This document shows positions 50,951 through 60,541 of a DNA stretch of 64,000 nt, one piece after another. The stretch is from NCBI GenBank assembly GCA_963836695.1, contig CAWIKX010000007.1:372001-436000 (forward strand), read 5' to 3'. This stretch comes from Roseiarcus sp963836695. GTDB taxonomy: Bacteria; Pseudomonadota; Alphaproteobacteria; Rhizobiales; Beijerinckiaceae. Every line of letters begins with the position of its first letter. The stretch's first letter is position 1. A program made the position numbers and the translations under genes. Below the pieces are notes generated by a model. The model was not told the origin of the DNA. It was given only the letters and a program-made list of their open reading frames with translations, and searched no databases.

Positions 50951-53751
50951 GTTTCGGTTCCTTCTCGATCCGCGGTCAACCACGCAATCATTTCATATAG
51001 GACGCGGGCCGCCAGCGGCCGCGTGGGCGCGAGCTCAACCAAAGGCAGCGTGGTGAGCAGGACCTGCCGGCCGTCACGCTCGGCGATGGCCGCGCTTGCG
51101 CCGAACACGAGGCGGCCGGTCGAGAACACGTCAGCGCCATCGAACGTCGCGGCGCCAGCCAGGACGCGGCCTGGAAGGCCCACAGCGATTTCCTCGGGGA
51201 AGACGCCGCTGAAGCGCCAGTCCCAGACGCCGGCCGCGCCGAGGCTCGGCAGCACATCGTTGGCGACTGTGAAGCCCCAGCCCCCGATCCAGTCGCCCAT
51301 GACCCGAACCGGCCGAACAGCTGCGGCGACAAGCTTCTCTAGATCGCCAAAGATACTTCGTGAGCTTCGGAACTTTAGCTGATTGGGACGGACGAGAACG
51401 ACAGAGCGTCCCGCCGCGCCGGCAAAGAGCGTGTGGGACGCACGCAGGTTGCCGCCATTGATGAGCGCAGGTTCCGGTCCGTAAAGGCGCCAGTCCACAA
51501 GATCGGCGCCGGCTGCGCCGAGGTAGGGTGAGAGTTCGCCGGTCGGGTCGTGGAGCGCGAAGCGCACGCCACTCAGCGAGGGGCGTTCCAGTATGAGGAA
51601 TCGTTCTGTGAATTCGAGGGCATGACCGCGATGGTCGCCGCGAATCGAGAGCGTATAATCGCCCGCCGGTAGGACCGGCACAATAATCTCGCCGAGCTGT
51701 CGAGCTCGACCTTCACCGCCTGCGCTGAGCACGAGCTTTTGCGATTTAACCCTGCCGCTCGGACCGGTGATTTCGAGAACGAAATGCAAGGTCTCGTCGG
51801 CCGGCAGACCGATCTCGTCGATGAGGACAAGCTGACAATGCTGGGCGACCGGGAAGCTGTCAGGGACGAGGCCAAGCAGCAAGACCTGCAACGGTTGGTT
51901 GGCCGCGGCAAGCGCCGGCGGGTCGAAACTTGGCTTGCGGTCGATGCGCGTAATTCCCATCGTACCGATGCGGTAGTGCGAGTGCCAGCCATTGATTGCG
52001 AGTCCGTTGATGTCCGGATTGGCGCGGTGATGCAGCGCGAGTCGAGCAACACCGTGCGACTGGACAATCGTCGTCGCCTCGATGAAGGCGCGAGGCCCGC
52101 CAAGAGTGGCCGTCGGGTCAACGTCCGCGAGCCCGGCCTTCAGGTCGTTCCAACACGCGAGGGCCGATGCGCCCACCGAGCCAGGCTTCGCTTCCCGACC
52201 GAGTTTCTCCGCCAGGTCGTCGACGCCCGAGAGCGATGTGAAGTTCTGGCTCTCGCCTGCAATCGCGATCGTCTCGCCGAGCGGGCGGATTGCACGCGTC
52301 TCACGCTCGATCTGCGGATGCCAGAGCGACGGCCAGTTGCAGACCGCGTGGAAGTCGAATGCTGTGCCGATGTCGGCAGCGAAAGGTCGCGCCATGGGGG
52401 TCGGATTCCAGGCGGAGGTCCAGGTGGTGACCCGCGAATTGTCTACCGCCCTCAGCGCAGCAAAGAGGTCCATCGCGACCGAACCCGGCGCGCCGTCGTA
52501 AGGATCGAAGCATTCGTTTGCGAGGTTCCACCACACGAGCGCCGCGCGGCTGCGGTCGCGCTTCGCGACACGTTCAACGCGGAGCTTCGCAAAGGGAACG
52601 GCGGTGGCGAGCTCAGTGTCGGAGAGCCAGAAGCCGCATCCCATCCGCTCACGCAGCGACGGCAAGCCGCCAGGCTCCTGATAGAGGAGCAACCCCCGCT
52701 CCTCCAGCGCGTCAATGAGCTCCGGATTGGCGCAGCGGCGATGCGCGGTTATGGCGTTCTGGCCGAAGGCGACGATGGCCTGCACCTCGTCCGCGAGTTC
52801 CGGGCCAGTCGCCCAGGGACCCGTTGAATAGAGGCTCCAGGAAATCGAGGTCTTCAAGTAGAATGGTCGTTCGTTGAGACGCAGCTCGCGCCCGACAATA
52901 TCGAACGAGCGGAAACCAAAGCGCTGGCGCTGTTCGTCGCGTCCCCCGCGCGCCTCAAGGCGGGCGACCGCGGTATAGAGAGCCGGCCTGCCGATATCGT
53001 AGCGCTTGGCGTCGGCGACCGGCAGAGCAAACGTGAGGCGGCCGTCAGGCGCGACCTCCTGAGTTCGCGATGTGACTTCGTGACCCTTCGGATCAAGCAG
53101 GGTGACGGTGACTAGACCGCCTTCCTCCGCGAGGCACTCGATGTCGATGAGCGCCGCATCGCACGCGACGTTCGGCCGCACATAGAGATCATCGAGGCGC
53201 GCACCATCCGCTTGCTCGAGAAAGACTGGCTGCCAAACGCCGCCGAAGTCCTGGCTGGACGGCAGGGTGACGCCAGCCCAGCGAATTGGGAGAAGATCCT
53301 CCCAGTTGGTCGATCCACCAGGATTTGTGATGCGAACGTCAAGGCGGTGACGGCCAGGATGATTGAGTCGTGAAGGAACCTCAATCTCGAACGGCGTGTA
53401 CCCTTCGAGGTCGTACCCGATCAGCTCGTGGTCCAGATAGACTTCCGCCAACAGGCGGGCGGCGCGGAACAACAGGCGCGAACGTCTGTAGTCTCCGAGC
53501 TCGATTTCCCGCGACCACCAGGAGACCCCGTGCCACGAAGGGCGAAATCGCTCCGTTGTGCCGGGGACCTGGACGGTCTCGCCGTACCTGACGCTGTCCC
53601 ATCCGCCGATTGGCGGGCGGGGTTGAATTGCGGAGATCGGCGTCCCCGGCAGCGGCACAGGACCGGAACGCCAATCCGCGCCATCATCAAAATTCAGTCG
53701 CCAGTCGTCCGAAAGATTTGTTCGGATCACCGGCCTAGAGCTCGTCAATGA
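50947..53751 (-). CDS. Glycoside hydrolase family 2 protein (beta-galactosidase/glucuronidase-like)
   Basis: This protein of about 934 residues has the GH2 domain order: a sugar-binding N-terminal domain (WHGVSWWSREIELGDYRRSR, LLAEVYLDHELIGYDLEGYT), immunoglobulin-like domain, then TIM barrel. FYLKTSISWSLYSTG stands where GH2 enzymes have the substrate His region. ALVWWNLANECFDPYD holds the acid/base Glu (Asn-Glu pair) and GETIAIAGESQNFTS the likely nucleophile Glu. About 350 C-terminal residues form extra beta domains. No signal peptide is evident, so it acts on imported oligosaccharides. ATG 53751 is preferred over GTG 53790, which would sit at the -10 of a possible TTGACT promoter. It diverges from the sugar importer. 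Confidence 0.83.
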   Translation of the reverse strand, partial: SLTSSRPVIRTNLSDDWRLNFDDGADWRSGPVPLPGTPISAIQPRPPIGGWDSVRYGETVQVPGTTERFRPSWHGVSWWSREIELGDYRRSRLLFRAARLLAEVYLDHELIGYDLEGYTPFEIEVPSRLNHPGRHRLDVRITNPGGSTNWEDLLPIRWAGVTLPSSQDFGGVWQPVFLEQADGARLDDLYVRPNVACDAALIDIECLAEEGGLVTVTLLDPKGHEVTSRTQEVAPDGRLTFALPVADAKRYDIGRPALYTAVARLEARGGRDEQRQRFGFRSFDIVGRELRLNERPFYLKTSISWSLYSTGPWATGPELADEVQAIVAFGQNAITAHRRCANPELIDALEERGLLLYQEPGGLPSLRERMGCGFWLSDTELATAVPFAKLRVERVAKRDRSRAALVWWNLANECFDPYDGAPGSVAMDLFAALRAVDNSRVTTWTSAWNPTPMARPFAADIGTAFDFHAVCNWPSLWHPQIERETRAIRPLGETIAIAGESQNFTSLSGVDDLAEKLGREAKPGSVGASALACWNDLKAGLADVDPTATLGGPRAFIEATTIVQSHGVARLALHHRANPDINGLAINGWHSHYRIGTMGITRIDRKPSFDPPALAAANQPLQVLLLGLVPDSFPVAQHCQLVLIDEIGLPADETLHFVLEITGPSGRVKSQKLVLSAGGEGRARQLGEIIVPVLPAGDYTLSIRGDHRGHALEFTERFLILERPSLSGVRFALHDPTGELSPYLGAAGADLVDWRLYGPEPALINGGNLRASHTLFAGAAGRSVVLVRPNQLKFRSSRSIFGDLEKLVAAAVRPVRVMGDWIGGWGFTVANDVLPSLGAAGVWDWRFSGVFPEEIAVGLPGRVLAGAATFDGADVFSTGRLVFGASAAIAERDGRQVLLTTLPLVELAPTRPLAARVLYEMIAWLTADREGTET

Positions 53752-53863
53752 CATCACCGTCACTAGGGCGATCCGGAAGGCGCGATCCACGGTATGCGAG
53801 ATACATCGGAGGAGTCAACAACATCCCATCATAAAGAGATTTAGCAGGGTTTTTTGTTGACAA

Positions 53864-53879
53864 TCATAGGATCATATGA
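53864..53879. promoter_or_regulatory. Candidate operator between GH2 operon and sugar ABC operon
   Basis: TCATA-GGATCA-TATGA inverted repeat, containing the 8-base palindrome TCATATGA, just after a TTGACA hexamer (53857-53862). It is the only clear palindrome in the 180-base divergent region and could bind the GntR regulator encoded at the end of the GH2 operon. This is a guess from position. Confidence 0.4.
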
Positions 53880-53934
53880 GGTGATGCAACCGTGCGCCGG
53901 CCAAACGTCAGGCGCCGCGGCAGAGGAGGATGGC

Positions 53935-55237
53935 ATGCCCAACAGGCGCGGACTTTCGCGGCGTCAGGTGCTGGTTTCAGCTGGTGGCGCGGCTGGAGCG
54001 GCGGCGCTGCCTCATTTCGCCATAGGCAAGGAGCAGAAGCCGCTCGTGTTCTGGATCATGGACGAGCCCAACAAGGCGCCCGTCGCTTCGGTTCTCCAGA
54101 AATTCACGGCGGAGTCGGGCGTGAAGGTCGACCTTCAGGTCGTGCCATGGTCGGACGTGTTCGGCAAATGGACCACGAGCTTCGAGGCTGGCACCGGAGC
54201 AGACATCTCGCAATGCGGAGGCATGGGGCTGTTTCCCGCGATTTACTATGACCAGGGGCGTCTCCTGGACCTCTCCGACCTGCTCGCCGAGATGGGGCCG
54301 GAAAACTACTTCTCCTCGGATTGGGGCAACTACAAAGGCGCGGTTACCTCGGTGCCGTGGTTCCTCGAGACGCGCGTGCTTTGGTATCGCAAGGATTGGT
54401 TCAAAGACGCAGGGCTTGCCGCGCCGCGTACCTGGGCCGAGTTCGACGCCGCCGCCAAGGCGCTTACAAAGGACGGCCACTTCGGATCAGCCTTCCTCTT
54501 CGCCAAGGACTTCCTGACCGGTCAGAACAACTTCATCTTTTACGTGAATTCTGACGAGTTCCGCCGACCTCACGCTGGCCGAGCGCGACGCGGACGGCCG
54601 CCTGAAGGTGACGCTGAACCGCGATCGCTTCATCGAGGCAATCACCGAACACACTAATCTTTACAAGAACGGGCTCGTCCCGCCGAGCGTGACGAGCGGT
54701 GACATCGTCGCCATGAACAGACTGTTCAATCTCGGCGTTGCTGGAATGGTGATCATGAACGGCGCATTTTTGACGCAGCTTCAGCAGGAGGCGCCGCAGC
54801 TCCTCGCCGAGGACCGTGTTGGGGCAGTTCATGTGCCGGGCAAGCAGGGGCCAGGCTTCTCGTTTCTTGGCGGTTCGGGGCTTTGGGTGAACAAGAAGAC
54901 CGAACAGCCGGACGCGGCCAAGGCGCTCTTGAAGTTCCTCAATAAGCCGGAATTGCAGATAGCCCTCGCCAAGGCAAACATTCTGAACCAGCCTTCCAGC
55001 AAGAAGGCCCAAACGTCCGCCGAGCTGACGGCGAATCCTTTCTTCGGGGTGCTCGCATCTCAGCTCGAAAAATCGCGCGCTTATCTCTGGAAGGCCGGGC
55101 CGGAGCCCCGCCTCGCCTCATTTTACGGCAACAATGTCATGGAAAAGCCGGTTCTGGACGTTGTCGTGAATGGCGCCACACCCTCGGCGGCGGCTGACAC
55201 CATGCAGGCTCTGCTGCAGAAGTACCTTGTCAGCTGA
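53935..55237 (+). pseudogene. Sugar ABC transporter substrate-binding protein, one frameshift
   Basis: ATG 53935 follows GAGGAGGA. A twin-arginine-like signal (LSRRQVLVSAGGAAGAAALP) precedes the mature cluster-B binding fold: LVFWIMDEPNKAPVASVLQ, VDLQVVPWSDVFGKWTTSFE, VTSVPWFLETRVLWYRKDWF. Near 54550-54562 the frame shifts, and the protein continues SSADLTLAERDADGRLKVTL, FIEAITEHTNLYKNGLVPPS and NKKTEQPDAAKALLKFLNKP to 55237. Corrected length is about 434 residues, normal for extracellular solute-binding family 1. Permease genes follow at once. The sugar is probably the oligosaccharide or glycoside used by the GH2 enzyme. Confidence 0.87.
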
Positions 55238-56180
55238 ACGAACAGGCCTCTCCCAAACTGCGTTTGACGGCGGCGCGGCCTCCCGCTCCGCCGCGTTCGA
55301 CTGGCTCGATCGTCGCACCGGCGTCCTCATGGTCGCGCCAGCTGTCCTCATTGTTCTTGGCGTCGCCCTCGCGCCGGCGGTGGCGTCGCTCTGGCTCAGT
55401 CTGCAAGATCGAAGTCTCACCGGCGGCTCATCGTTCAAGTTCATCGGATTCGCCAATTATGCGAACTGGTTGGCCGACCTCGACTTCTGGAACGCGGTGC
55501 GGAACAGCGTAGTCTACACTGTCAGTTCAGTGTTGTTGCAGTTCCTCATCGGGCTTGGCGTGGCGCTCCTGCTCGACAAACCCTTCTTCGGCCGCAACGT
55601 GTTGCGAGCGCTGGTGCTGATCCCCTGGGTTCTCCCGATCGTCAGCGCGGCCAACATTTGGGTTTGGATGTTCAATGAGATCTACGGGATCATAGATACA
55701 ACGCTTGTCAGTCTCCACCTGACGTCGCGGCCCATCGCGTGGCTGAGTTCGCCGAAGCTGTCGCTGCTGTCGGCGATCATCGTGAAGACTTGGCGGGAGT
55801 TCCCCTTCGCCGCGCTGCTCCTCACGGCCGGTATGCAAACGATCCCGACCGAGCTCTATGAAGCGGCGAAGATGGACGGCGCCGGTCCTTGGCGCCGATT
55901 CCAGTATGTGACGCTGCCGGGACTGAAGCTCATCATTTTAATCATCCTGCTTTTGCAAACGATCTGGACCTTCAATGACCTCTCGACCGTCTATCTGACG
56001 ACCAAGGGAGGGCCGGGCACGAGCAGCGAAGTGTTGCCGATCCTAATCTATCGAACCTCCTTCGTGTCGGGAGAGCTCAGCCGCGGCGCGGCGGGCGCCG
56101 TATTGATGTTCATCGTGGTCATGGGCCTCGCCTTCGCTTACTTCCGAAGCTATACGCGCAGCGAGCGAGACTGGCGTTGA
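55227..56180 (+). CDS. Sugar ABC transporter permease (MalF-type)
   Basis: This 317-residue membrane protein has six helices: GVLMVAPAVLIVLGVALAPA, VVYTVSSVLLQFLIGLGVAL and so on. The EAA loop ELYEAAKMDGAGPWRRFQYV with TLPGL contacts the ATPase. TTG 55227 inside the end of the binding-protein gene is taken as start because it gives the expected N-terminus; no better start exists before the first helix. It forms the channel with the next gene. Confidence 0.88.
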   Translation: MSAERTGLSQTAFDGGAASRSAAFDWLDRRTGVLMVAPAVLIVLGVALAPAVASLWLSLQDRSLTGGSSFKFIGFANYANWLADLDFWNAVRNSVVYTVSSVLLQFLIGLGVALLLDKPFFGRNVLRALVLIPWVLPIVSAANIWVWMFNEIYGIIDTTLVSLHLTSRPIAWLSSPKLSLLSAIIVKTWREFPFAALLLTAGMQTIPTELYEAAKMDGAGPWRRFQYVTLPGLKLIILIILLLQTIWTFNDLSTVYLTTKGGPGTSSEVLPILIYRTSFVSGELSRGAAGAVLMFIVVMGLAFAYFRSYTRSERDWR

Positions 56181-56989
56181 CTCAGCGCTCGCTGTCGCGT
56201 CGTCTCTTGTCCGCCCTGGTTCCGCTCGGGCTCTTCATCACGGCGCTCGTGGTGCTGTTCCCTTTCATTTACGCGGCGATCTTTTCCTTTGCACCAAGCG
56301 CAGAGATGTTCAGCCTGACGCCGAGGCTGGTGCCGAAGACTTTTACGCTGCAGAACTACGCCGTCGCGCTTGGCGACACCAACTTCCTGATTTACTTCCG
56401 CAACAGCATGATCGTCGCCATAACGACGGTTTTGTTGTCGGTTACGATCGGAGCGCTCGCCGGATATGCGCTTGGTTGTCTAGCCGTTCCGTATCGCAAC
56501 CTGATCTCGGTCAGCTTCCTCCTCGTCTACATGCTGCCAAGCGTGCTGTTCCTCGTCCCGCTGTACCTGCTTATCGTCCGCCTCGGAATCGCCGACACAC
56601 TCCTATCGCTGATTGTCGCCTACACGACCTTTAGCGTCCCATTCACCACCTGGACGCTCCGCGCCTTCTTTCTTGGAGTGCCGCGCGAACTTGCCGAGGC
56701 TGCGAGAATGGATGGGTGCAGCGAATTCGGCGCTTTCGTACGCATCGTCCTGCCGCTTTCGGCGCCGGGACTTGCGACCGCCGCGGTCTTCTCGTTCATC
56801 CTAGCCTGGAACGAACTGCTCTATGCGCTGACCTTCATCAATTCCGATGAGCACCAGGTGATCACGGTCGCCATCTCGGCGACGTTGGGCCAGTGGAGCA
56901 GTCAGGTCGGGACGCTTCTCGCTTTCACGGTGCTGGCCGGACTCCCCGTGTTGGTCTTCTTTAGCCTGCTGAACCGCTTTCTGATTTAG
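56177..56989 (+). CDS. Sugar ABC transporter permease (MalG-type)
   Basis: This 270-residue protein has six helices; it begins with TTG overlapping the previous stop by four bases. VLFPFIYAAIFSFAPSAEMF, FRNSMIVAITTVLLSVTIGA and the EAA loop ELAEAARMDGCSEFGAFVRI are typical of MalG/CarB permeases. The operon ends here without an ATPase, so a shared MsmK/UgpC-type ATPase encoded elsewhere must drive it. Confidence 0.9.
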   Translation: MTQRSLSRRLLSALVPLGLFITALVVLFPFIYAAIFSFAPSAEMFSLTPRLVPKTFTLQNYAVALGDTNFLIYFRNSMIVAITTVLLSVTIGALAGYALGCLAVPYRNLISVSFLLVYMLPSVLFLVPLYLLIVRLGIADTLLSLIVAYTTFSVPFTTWTLRAFFLGVPRELAEAARMDGCSEFGAFVRIVLPLSAPGLATAAVFSFILAWNELLYALTFINSDEHQVITVAISATLGQWSSQVGTLLAFTVLAGLPVLVFFSLLNRFLI

Positions 56990-57671
56990 GGGCTGACCGC
57001 GGGGTCGATCAAGGGTTGAATCGGAACAGGCGTTTCAGGAACCAGGGCCTCAGATGATTTACTTTTTTATCGAGTTTATTAGTTTCTTCGGTGCGAGGAG
57101 GCACGACCGCGAGACGCGACATTGGCAATCCCATTTGGATTTTCTTGGCTCGTGGCCGTTTCGCCGCGAGCCGCCCGCTTATGAGGGTTGGAAAAGTTTG
57201 GATTTCCTTGGATTCCTTCGTCCGAAATGAGCCTTTTCAATGAGTTACAAGGGATTTTCGCCGAAAAAAATTTCGCACGGGCCTTTCTACGGCCAGACCA
57301 GCGGAATCCGCAGTTGTCCGTCGAGACCATGCGGGAGGGCAGAATTGTTCATGGGGCGAGCTTATCTTTTTTTCTGATTATCTGCAAGAAATTGCGTGCC
57401 TGCGATCGCACTCATCTTCGTCGGTTGCGATACTTTGATGACCGAGTCACCCCCGGATCACAGTCCGGGGTCGGTCATGACGGCAGCAACGCGATCGCTG
57501 GTTTCACGAAGGCGGTTCCAACGGGCGCGGCTTGCCTCATGACATCTCGCGCTGAGGCCGGCGAGAAAGGGAGCCTGGAGAGGATGGCGACCCTCGACAG
57601 CCGCTCACACCGGATCGACAGCCTGCGGCGCAAGTCGGCGCGTTGCCGAGGGCAAACTCCGCGCATCGTCG
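56990..57671. other. Gap after the sugar ABC operon, no supported gene
   Basis: About 680 bases. A plus-strand frame from 57188 (MEKFGFPWIPSSEMSLFNEL) has no ribosome binding site and runs into the dehydrogenase gene on the other strand. Much of the DNA is AT-richer than the surroundings. A long hairpin occurs at 57440-57476. The segment could be a dispersed intergenic repeat, but a single copy cannot show that. Confidence 0.4.
57440..57476. repeat. Long bulged hairpin
   Basis: GACCGA (57440-57445), five-base bulge, CCCCGGA (57451-57457), loop TCACAG, TCCGGGG (57464-57470), TCGGTC (57471-57476). Thirteen pairs in all. There is no T-run, so it is not a standard terminator. It could act in either direction between the convergent sugar permease and dehydrogenase genes. 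Confidence 0.55.
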
Positions 57672-60098
57672 TCAGCCGCGCAAACGCGCATTGTCGGCAT
57701 CGTAGAGCGGCTCGCGACCCACGGTTGCGGCGCGACGTTCGCCGAAGACCTCGATCTCCAACTTCGTCCCCGGCGTGGCGAGATCGCTGCGGACATAGGC
57801 GAGGGCGACGCTCTTGTTCAGAGTGAAGCTCCAGCCTCCGGAGGTAACAAGGCCGACATTCTCGTCTCGAAGCAAAACCGGCGCACAAGGCGGCGCGTCG
57901 GCGTCGCCTTCGTCGTCGAGCGTAAGAGGCACAAACCTTTGCGCCGCGCCGCGCTCCGCCTCGCGAATGACAGCCTCCCGGCCAACAAACGTGGGCTTTT
58001 TTAGGGATACGAAGCGGTCGAGAGACGCCTCATATGGTGAGTAGCCAGTCTCCAGATCCGTCTTCCAGCCGCGATAGCCTTTGTCGAGCCGCAGCGAGTC
58101 CATCGCGTAGAGGCCAAAATCCCGCAGGCCATAGGCCGGCCCGGCCGCCGCCAGCGCATCGTAGATTGCAGGCAGGCGCTCCATCGGCGTGTGAAGCTCC
58201 CATCCGAGCTCCCCGACATAGTTCACTCGAAGGGCGAGCGTAGGGTTTCCGAGAACGTCGATCGTTCGTGCGGCGAGCCAGGGAAACGCGGAGTTGGACA
58301 GGTCGGCGGTAGTAACATGGCGGAGCAACTCGCGAGACCGCGGCCCGGCGACGACCAGCGTTCCAATCGTGTCGGATCGGTTCACAATCCGAACCGATCC
58401 GTCGGTGGGCAATCTGTTCTGAAGGACGTCCAGATCGTGCCATTCCGCGGTTGTGGCCGCGACGAGAAAGAACGTGTCGGGAGCGGTCCTCGTAATGGTG
58501 AACTCGCTCAGAATCCGCCCCTGCTCGGTGAGCACATAGGCGAGGCTGATGCGGCCGGTTTGCGGCAGCCGCGAGCAAGTTAGCGTGTCGAGAAAAGCCT
58601 CGGCGCTCGGGCCTGCGACTTCGAGTTTGGTAAAGCCCGGCAGGTCGAGAACGCCAACGTGCTCCCGCACCGCGCGAACCTCCGCAGCGACGGCGTTCCA
58701 CCAGCTCCGTTGGCGCCGGAACGATAACGTATGCTCCTTGATGCTCGCGTCGGGGTCAAAATAGACCGCTCGCTCCCAACCGCCGCGCGCACCGAAACGC
58801 GCGCCCTTGGCCTTGAGCCACCCGTAAAGAGATGACGTCTCGAGAGGCCTTCCCGCCTCCCGTTCCTCATGCGGGTACGCCGGCGCATATTCGTTCTGGT
58901 AGACCTCGACCGCTTTGGCTTTGGTATAGGCGACGTCGGCATAAGCCGTGTAGCGACGGCGGTCCAAGGGCCACAAATCCCATTCCGGGCCGCCATGGAT
59001 GACCCACTCGGCCAGCGCCTTGCCGGCGCCGCCGGCCTGGGTGATGCCGAACGAGAACGTGTTGGCGTGAAAGAAATTCTTTAAGCCATTCTCAGGGCCA
59101 ATGTAGGGATTGCCGTCCGGCGAATAGGGAATAGGGCCATTCACCACTCGGCGGACGCCTGCGGATGCAAGAGCGGGAACCCGCGCCATCGCCGCTTCGA
59201 TATAGGCCTCCAGGCGTTCGAGGTCGTCGTTCCAAAGCTTGAAGGAAAAGTCTTCCGGTATCTCGTCGACCCACATCGGCGTGGCGCGCCACTCATACGG
59301 TCCAAGGATGAAGCCGGATCTTTCCTGCCTGAGATAGTATGAGACATCGGGATCACGCAGGAGCGGGAGCCGCTCCGTCCGGGCCGCAAGCTCCGGAACG
59401 TCCTCGGTGACCAGGTATTGATGGGACATGGTCACAAGCGGAAGGATGCGCCCGATCATCGCCATGATCTCGCCTGCTCGGTACCCGGCCGCGTTCACGA
59501 CAACATCCGCGACAATGTCTTCGCTGTTGTTCGTCGTGATGCGCCAGCGCCCGTCGGGCAGCTGCGCGAGGGCCGTCACGCGGGTAAATCGGCGGATCGT
59601 CGCGCCGAGATCGCGAGCGCCCTTCGCCAAAGCCTGGGTCAGTTGCGCCGGGTCGATATCGCCGTCGTAAGGGTCCCAAAGCGCGCCCTCAAGGTCATCG
59701 AGAGTGACGAACGGGTGCTTGCCATGAATCTCGTCCGGCGCAAGGACTTCGTAGTCCATCGCATTGGCTCGCGCCATGGAGCGGACGTGCTTGAACTCGT
59801 CCATTCGCTCCCGCGTGTGAGCGAGCCTGATCGCGCCAACGACGTGGTAGTTGATTGGATAGCCTACTTCGTCGCCCAGCCGGCGGTAGAGCTCGGCTGA
59901 GTACTTCTGGAGCTTGAGAAGGGCCCAGCTTGTCGAGAAGGTTGGGCAGTTTCCGGCCGCGTGCCAAGTCGAACCCGATGTCAGTTCATTCTGTTCAAGA
60001 AGAAGGCAATCCCTCCATCCAGCTTTCGCCAGATGGTAGAGGGAACTCACGCCCACCGCCCCACCGCCGATGATCACGACGCGAGCACGCTCAGTCAT
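57672..60098 (-). CDS. FAD-dependent dimethylglycine/sarcosine dehydrogenase-like protein with GcvT domain
   Basis: This 808-residue enzyme has an FAD Rossmann motif RVVIIGGGAVGVSSLYHLAK (residues 6-25) and SGSTWHAAGN (41-50), whose His is the covalent FAD site in dimethylglycine and sarcosine dehydrogenases. Residues about 430-808 form a folate-binding GcvT-like domain (LDLPGFTKLEVAGPSAEAFL, YVGELGWELHTPMERLPAIY, LDKGYRGWKTDLETGYSPYE). It demethylates an N-methylated glycine and passes the methyl carbon to tetrahydrofolate. It diverges from a betaine-type ABC importer, which supports a role in betaine or methylated-amine breakdown. The exact substrate is not fixed. Confidence 0.88.
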   Translation of the reverse strand: MTERARVVIIGGGAVGVSSLYHLAKAGWRDCLLLEQNELTSGSTWHAAGNCPTFSTSWALLKLQKYSAELYRRLGDEVGYPINYHVVGAIRLAHTRERMDEFKHVRSMARANAMDYEVLAPDEIHGKHPFVTLDDLEGALWDPYDGDIDPAQLTQALAKGARDLGATIRRFTRVTALAQLPDGRWRITTNNSEDIVADVVVNAAGYRAGEIMAMIGRILPLVTMSHQYLVTEDVPELAARTERLPLLRDPDVSYYLRQERSGFILGPYEWRATPMWVDEIPEDFSFKLWNDDLERLEAYIEAAMARVPALASAGVRRVVNGPIPYSPDGNPYIGPENGLKNFFHANTFSFGITQAGGAGKALAEWVIHGGPEWDLWPLDRRRYTAYADVAYTKAKAVEVYQNEYAPAYPHEEREAGRPLETSSLYGWLKAKGARFGARGGWERAVYFDPDASIKEHTLSFRRQRSWWNAVAAEVRAVREHVGVLDLPGFTKLEVAGPSAEAFLDTLTCSRLPQTGRISLAYVLTEQGRILSEFTITRTAPDTFFLVAATTAEWHDLDVLQNRLPTDGSVRIVNRSDTIGTLVVAGPRSRELLRHVTTADLSNSAFPWLAARTIDVLGNPTLALRVNYVGELGWELHTPMERLPAIYDALAAAGPAYGLRDFGLYAMDSLRLDKGYRGWKTDLETGYSPYEASLDRFVSLKKPTFVGREAVIREAERGAAQRFVPLTLDDEGDADAPPCAPVLLRDENVGLVTSGGWSFTLNKSVALAYVRSDLATPGTKLEIEVFGERRAATVGREPLYDADNARLRG

Positions 60099-60541
60099 AT
60101 TCGGATCCCACGTTCAGACAGCCTCCTGCGGCGACGCCGCAAACTCTCCGCTGTCGGCGATCGCCCGCGGAGCCGATCCGCGAAGACAGCCAATCAGAAA
60201 AACGGCGTGAGACAAACTATCATCTCTTCACCGAACCCCTCGGCGCAGACCGACTCCGTCGCCCTCGCGGCGGCGAATCCTTTCCTGTTGTGCAACCAGA
60301 TGGTTTGTGGAAGTCTCATTTCCGAACGGCGCCGCTATGAAGTTGGAGGCGATCGAGGTTGGGTGCTCGTGAATAAGGCCGAACTATTTTCTTATTCTTA
60401 TGCGACCGTTCCTCTCGACGCTCGTCACCGCAATCGTCTTACTCAAATTCCGCTGACATTCGTCCGCGATTCCCCATTCGTCAGCCGTGTCGCGGCGCGG
60501 CTGACTTACCGTCAATCAGAGCCGCATACGGGAGGATCCGC
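60099..60541. other. Divergent regulatory region between the dehydrogenase and the betaine importer
   Basis: About 440 bases with no supported gene; a 194-codon plus-strand frame lacks coding character and runs into proX out of frame. It holds an inverted repeat at 60480-60505 and the ribosome binding site GGGAGGA just before proX. The left part should contain the dehydrogenase promoter, but no clear hexamers stand out. Confidence 0.45.
60480..60505 (+). promoter_or_regulatory. Inverted repeat in the leader of the betaine importer
   Basis: GTCAGCCG (60480-60487), ten bases, CGGCTGAC (60498-60505). It lies 36 bases before the proX ATG and could be an operator or a leader hairpin. No T-run follows. 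Confidence 0.4.

Noticed and set aside
57188..57826. A 212-codon frame after the sugar permeases
   Set aside because: It has no ribosome binding site and its last third is antisense to the dehydrogenase gene.
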